A DNA stretch of 64,000 nucleotides from Pseudomonas sp. ERMR1:02 (lineage in GTDB: Bacteria > Pseudomonadota > Gammaproteobacteria > Pseudomonadales > Pseudomonadaceae), in NCBI RefSeq assembly GCF_002277815.1, contig NZ_NKJI01000009.1:124001-188000 (forward strand), in the 5' to 3' direction. The notes under the pieces were generated by a model. That model saw only the letters and a program-made list of their open reading frames with translations. It had not been told where the DNA came from and made no database searches. How positions within the stretch are numbered: position 1 is the stretch's first letter; the number at the start of each line of letters is the position of its first letter. The position numbers were made by a program, and so were the translations under genes. This document shows positions 61,886 to 64,000 of the stretch, one piece after another.

Positions 61886-63403
61886 ATGAAAACGCCCCAT
61901 GTTTCACACCAACGGCCTGAAGACGAAAACCTCGGGATCGGCGCGAATATGGCTTACGGCCTGCAACATGTTCTGACCATGTACGGCGGCATCGTCGCGG
62001 TGCCTTTGATCATTGGTCAGGCTGCCGGGCTGTCGCCGGCGGACATCGGTTTGTTGATTGCTGCTTCATTGTTTGCGGGGGGGCTGGCCACGTTGCTGCA
62101 AACCCTGGGCTTACCGTTTTTTGGTTGTCAGTTGCCACTGGTGCAGGGCGTGTCGTTCTCTGGTGTCGCGACCATGGTGGCGATTGTCAGCAGCGGCGGT
62201 GAGGGCGGGTTTCAGTCGATTCTGGGGGCGGTGATTGCGGCGTCCCTGATCGGCTTGCTGATAACGCCGGTGTTCTCGCGAATCACCAAGTTCTTTCCAC
62301 CGCTGGTCACGGGGATCGTGATCACCACCATCGGCCTGACATTGATGCCGGTGGCTGCACGCTGGGCCATGGGCGGCAACAGCCATTCCCCGGAGTTCGG
62401 CAGCATGGCCAATATCGGCCTGGCTGCGGTGACGCTGGTGCTGGTGCTGTTCTTGAGCAAAATCGGTAGCGCGACCATCTCCCGTCTGTCGATCCTGCTG
62501 GCGATGGTCATCGGCACGATCATCGCGGTGTTCCTTGGCATGGCGGATTTCTCGTCCGTTACTCAAGGCCCGATGTTTGGCTTCCCGACGCCGTTCCACT
62601 TCGGTATGCCGACCTTCCACTTCGCCGCGATCCTGTCGATGTGCATCGTGGTGATGGTAACCCTGGTGGAAACCTCGGCGGACATCCTGGCGGTCGGTGA
62701 GATCATCGACACCAAGGTCGACTCCAAGCGTCTGGGTAACGGCCTGCGTGCCGACATGTTGTCGAGCATGATCGCACCGATCTTCGGCTCCTTCACCCAA
62801 AGTGCCTTCGCCCAGAACGTCGGGCTGGTGGCGGTCACCGGCATCAAGAGTCGTTTTGTGGTGGCCACCGGCGGTCTGTTCCTGGTGATTCTCGGCCTGC
62901 TGCCATTCATGGGCCGGGTGATCGCTGCGGTGCCGACCTCCGTCCTCGGCGGCGCCGGGATCGTGCTGTTCGGCACCGTGGCTGCCAGCGGCATTCGTAC
63001 GCTGTCCAAGGTCGACTATCGCAACAACGTCAACCTGATCATCGTCGCCACCTCCATCGGCTTCGGCATGATCCCGATCGCTGCGCCGAACTTTTACGAC
63101 CACTTCCCAAGCTGGTTCGCCACAATCTTCCACTCGGGCATCAGCTCCTCGGCGATCATGGCCATCGTATTGAACCTGACCTTCAACCACCTCACGGCCG
63201 GTAACTCCGACCAGCAGTCGGTGTTTGCAGCGGGTACCGAACGGGTTCTGCGCTATCAGGATCTGGCGGCGCTGCGCGAAGGGGATTACTTCAGCGACGG
63301 CAAGCTGCACGACTGCGATGGCAAGGAGATTCCGGTGGTGGAATCGGCGCATGGCACTGTGGACCCGCGACCGGTGCTGGCCAAGAGCAGTGAGCATGTT
63401 TGA
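61886..63403 (+). CDS. NCS2 family nucleobase permease (xanthine/uracil type)
   Basis: Proton-coupled uptake of a purine or uracil across the inner membrane. 505 residues, 12-14 TM segments. GLQHVLTMYGGIVAVPLIIG is the NCS2 TM1 QH motif, and VETSADILAVGEIIDTKVDS holds the conserved TM8 substrate-site Glu. QSAFAQNVGLVAVTGIKSRF is the NxGxxxxT motif of xanthine/uric acid permeases, making a purine substrate likelier than uracil. ATG 61886 has AGGGAAC upstream and matches the usual short cytosolic start. Confidence 0.9.
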   Translation: MKTPHVSHQRPEDENLGIGANMAYGLQHVLTMYGGIVAVPLIIGQAAGLSPADIGLLIAASLFAGGLATLLQTLGLPFFGCQLPLVQGVSFSGVATMVAIVSSGGEGGFQSILGAVIAASLIGLLITPVFSRITKFFPPLVTGIVITTIGLTLMPVAARWAMGGNSHSPEFGSMANIGLAAVTLVLVLFLSKIGSATISRLSILLAMVIGTIIAVFLGMADFSSVTQGPMFGFPTPFHFGMPTFHFAAILSMCIVVMVTLVETSADILAVGEIIDTKVDSKRLGNGLRADMLSSMIAPIFGSFTQSAFAQNVGLVAVTGIKSRFVVATGGLFLVILGLLPFMGRVIAAVPTSVLGGAGIVLFGTVAASGIRTLSKVDYRNNVNLIIVATSIGFGMIPIAAPNFYDHFPSWFATIFHSGISSSAIMAIVLNLTFNHLTAGNSDQQSVFAAGTERVLRYQDLAALREGDYFSDGKLHDCDGKEIPVVESAHGTVDPRPVLAKSSEHV

Positions 63404-63422
63404 TGTTGCTGAACAGGTCGTT

Positions 63423-63446
63423 TGCTGACAGCTGACAGCTGACAGC
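63423..63446. repeat. Three tandem copies of a 7-mer
   Basis: GCTGACA repeated three times with the final copy imperfect (GCTGACAGCTGACAGCTGAC), just after the permease stop. Confidence 0.8.
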
Positions 63447-63470
63447 TGGCACTGTCATTGCTAAGAAACG

Positions 63471-63508
63471 AAAGGGCAGGGGGGGATCGTATCCTCTCTG
63501 CCCTTTTT
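63471..63508 (+). terminator. Terminator after the permease gene
   Basis: AAAGGGCAG (63472-63480) pairs with CTGCCCTTT across ~18 bases, followed by TTTT. Confidence 0.75.
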
Positions 63509-63598
63509 GCATGGGGCGATGCGGTGGGAGGAAATTCACTACGCTGTTAATTCAGGGAAACCTTCAACGATCTGGTTGCATGATTAGCGGATGTGCAA

Positions 63599-64000
63599 AT
63601 GAAGCGAATACTGCTGTGCCTTGCCATCACGGTGGTGCTGATTTTGATGATTCCAGCGGTGATGGGCGCCATGAACTGGCCGCTGAGCGATGCGGTGGCC
63701 GTAATCGGTGTTCTGTCGGTGTCGGCAGCTTTAGTGGCTTTGTTGGCACCAGGCAAGGGCAAGGCGCAGTGCAAGGTGCTGGAAGTCTGGATGTCGGCGG
63801 ATGCCGAACAGGCTGGAACGTACAACGCGTTGTGGTCGTTTTCGTTGAATGCCCGCGTGACCAACACCGGAGAGGTTGAGGAGCTGCTGGAGGACGTCGA
63901 ACTCAAGGTCAGCAAGGGCGGCGAAATATTTCGTACTGCCAAAGCCATCTTTGGCGCTGGCCCTGTTGGCCTGCAGGAAGGAACGATATTGCCGTATTCA
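63599..64000 (+). CDS. Membrane protein of unknown function, partial
   Basis: 134 residues to the window edge. MKRILLCLAITVVLILMIPA and AVAVIGVLSVSAALVALLAP are two TM helices, followed by a beta-rich soluble region (ALWSFSLNARVTNTGEVEEL, VELKVSKGGEIFRTAKAIFG). I recognise no family. The short cytosolic start and the helix pair suggest an anchored extracytoplasmic domain. Confidence 0.6.
   Translation, partial: MKRILLCLAITVVLILMIPAVMGAMNWPLSDAVAVIGVLSVSAALVALLAPGKGKAQCKVLEVWMSADAEQAGTYNALWSFSLNARVTNTGEVEELLEDVELKVSKGGEIFRTAKAIFGAGPVGLQEGTILPYS

Noticed and set aside
62111..63397. 428-residue minus-strand ORF
   Set aside because: Antisense to the NCS2 permease; extreme His/Arg/Asp/Gln content typical of mirror frames.
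1..64000. tRNA, rRNA, replication origin or integrase attachment site
   Set aside because: I saw no cloverleaf-like sequence, rRNA segment, DnaA-box cluster or tyrosine recombinase gene in the window.

Overview
The window is chromosomal DNA of a Pseudomonas, most likely of the P. fluorescens group. The evidence is the gene content and order (lolCDE, copRS-cupredoxin, queF, mlaA, rssB-rssC-tal, dusA, xthA), the many Pseudomonas REP elements with a GAGCNNGCTTGCTCGCGA core, and GC-rich coding sequence interrupted by an AT-rich glycan block. Functions below are read from motifs and family resemblance; no database search was possible.

Layout. 0-4.3 kb: end of a glycerophosphodiesterase gene, a PilZ protein, and the Lol lipoprotein-release transporter (lolC, lolD, lolE). 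4.4-7.1 kb: a copper-type two-component pair divergent from a His/Met-rich cupredoxin. 7.2-14.4 kb: queF, a DUF4404 gene, a HAD-like gene, mlaA, the RssB/RssC regulators and transaldolase, with a 572-bp tandem triplication across the rssC-tal junction. 14.8-41 kb: a large exopolysaccharide region placed between tal and dusA. It holds galU, a yjbE-wza-yjbF-yjbG-yjbH-vanZ operon, IS scars with a relic of a second wza, then a wzb-wzc-wecB-wecC-wzx-hydrolase-wzy-GT4-wecG operon with an ops-type element, an RfaH-like antiterminator, a WcaJ-type initiating transferase and a three-gene regulatory block. A gutted uppP marks its right edge. 42-49 kb: dusA, a toxin-antitoxin-like pair, and a module coding for a Tat-signalled tailspike-like beta-helix protein bracketed by a ~0.5-kb duplication. 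49-64 kb: a NarL/NarX-like pair, a structured leader with a small Pseudomonas ORF, a small lipoprotein, a PheC-like periplasmic protein, two divergent L,D-transpeptidase genes, a diguanylate cyclase, a DUF1254 protein lacking its core C-terminal domain, xthA, an arylamine N-acetyltransferase, an NCS2 permease and a partial membrane protein.

How the glycan genes fit together. WecB and WecC would make UDP-ManNAcA, GalU UDP-glucose, and the WcaJ-like enzyme would start the lipid-linked unit. The GT4 enzyme and WecG extend it, Wzx flips it, Wzy polymerises it, and Wza-Wzc-Wzb export it and control its length. YjbEFGH are accessory export factors. The RfaH-like protein presumably acts through the ops element.

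Sequence quality. Sixteen genes are each interrupted by apparent single-base losses, 18 in all. Every one has the same sign and nearly all are at homopolymer runs. In one case a duplicated copy inside the window keeps the full run. I read these mainly as uncorrected sequencing indels, so I annotate those genes as single CDSs with the break position given. True decay is seen in uppP, the IS remnants, the second wza and the duplicated kinase fragment.
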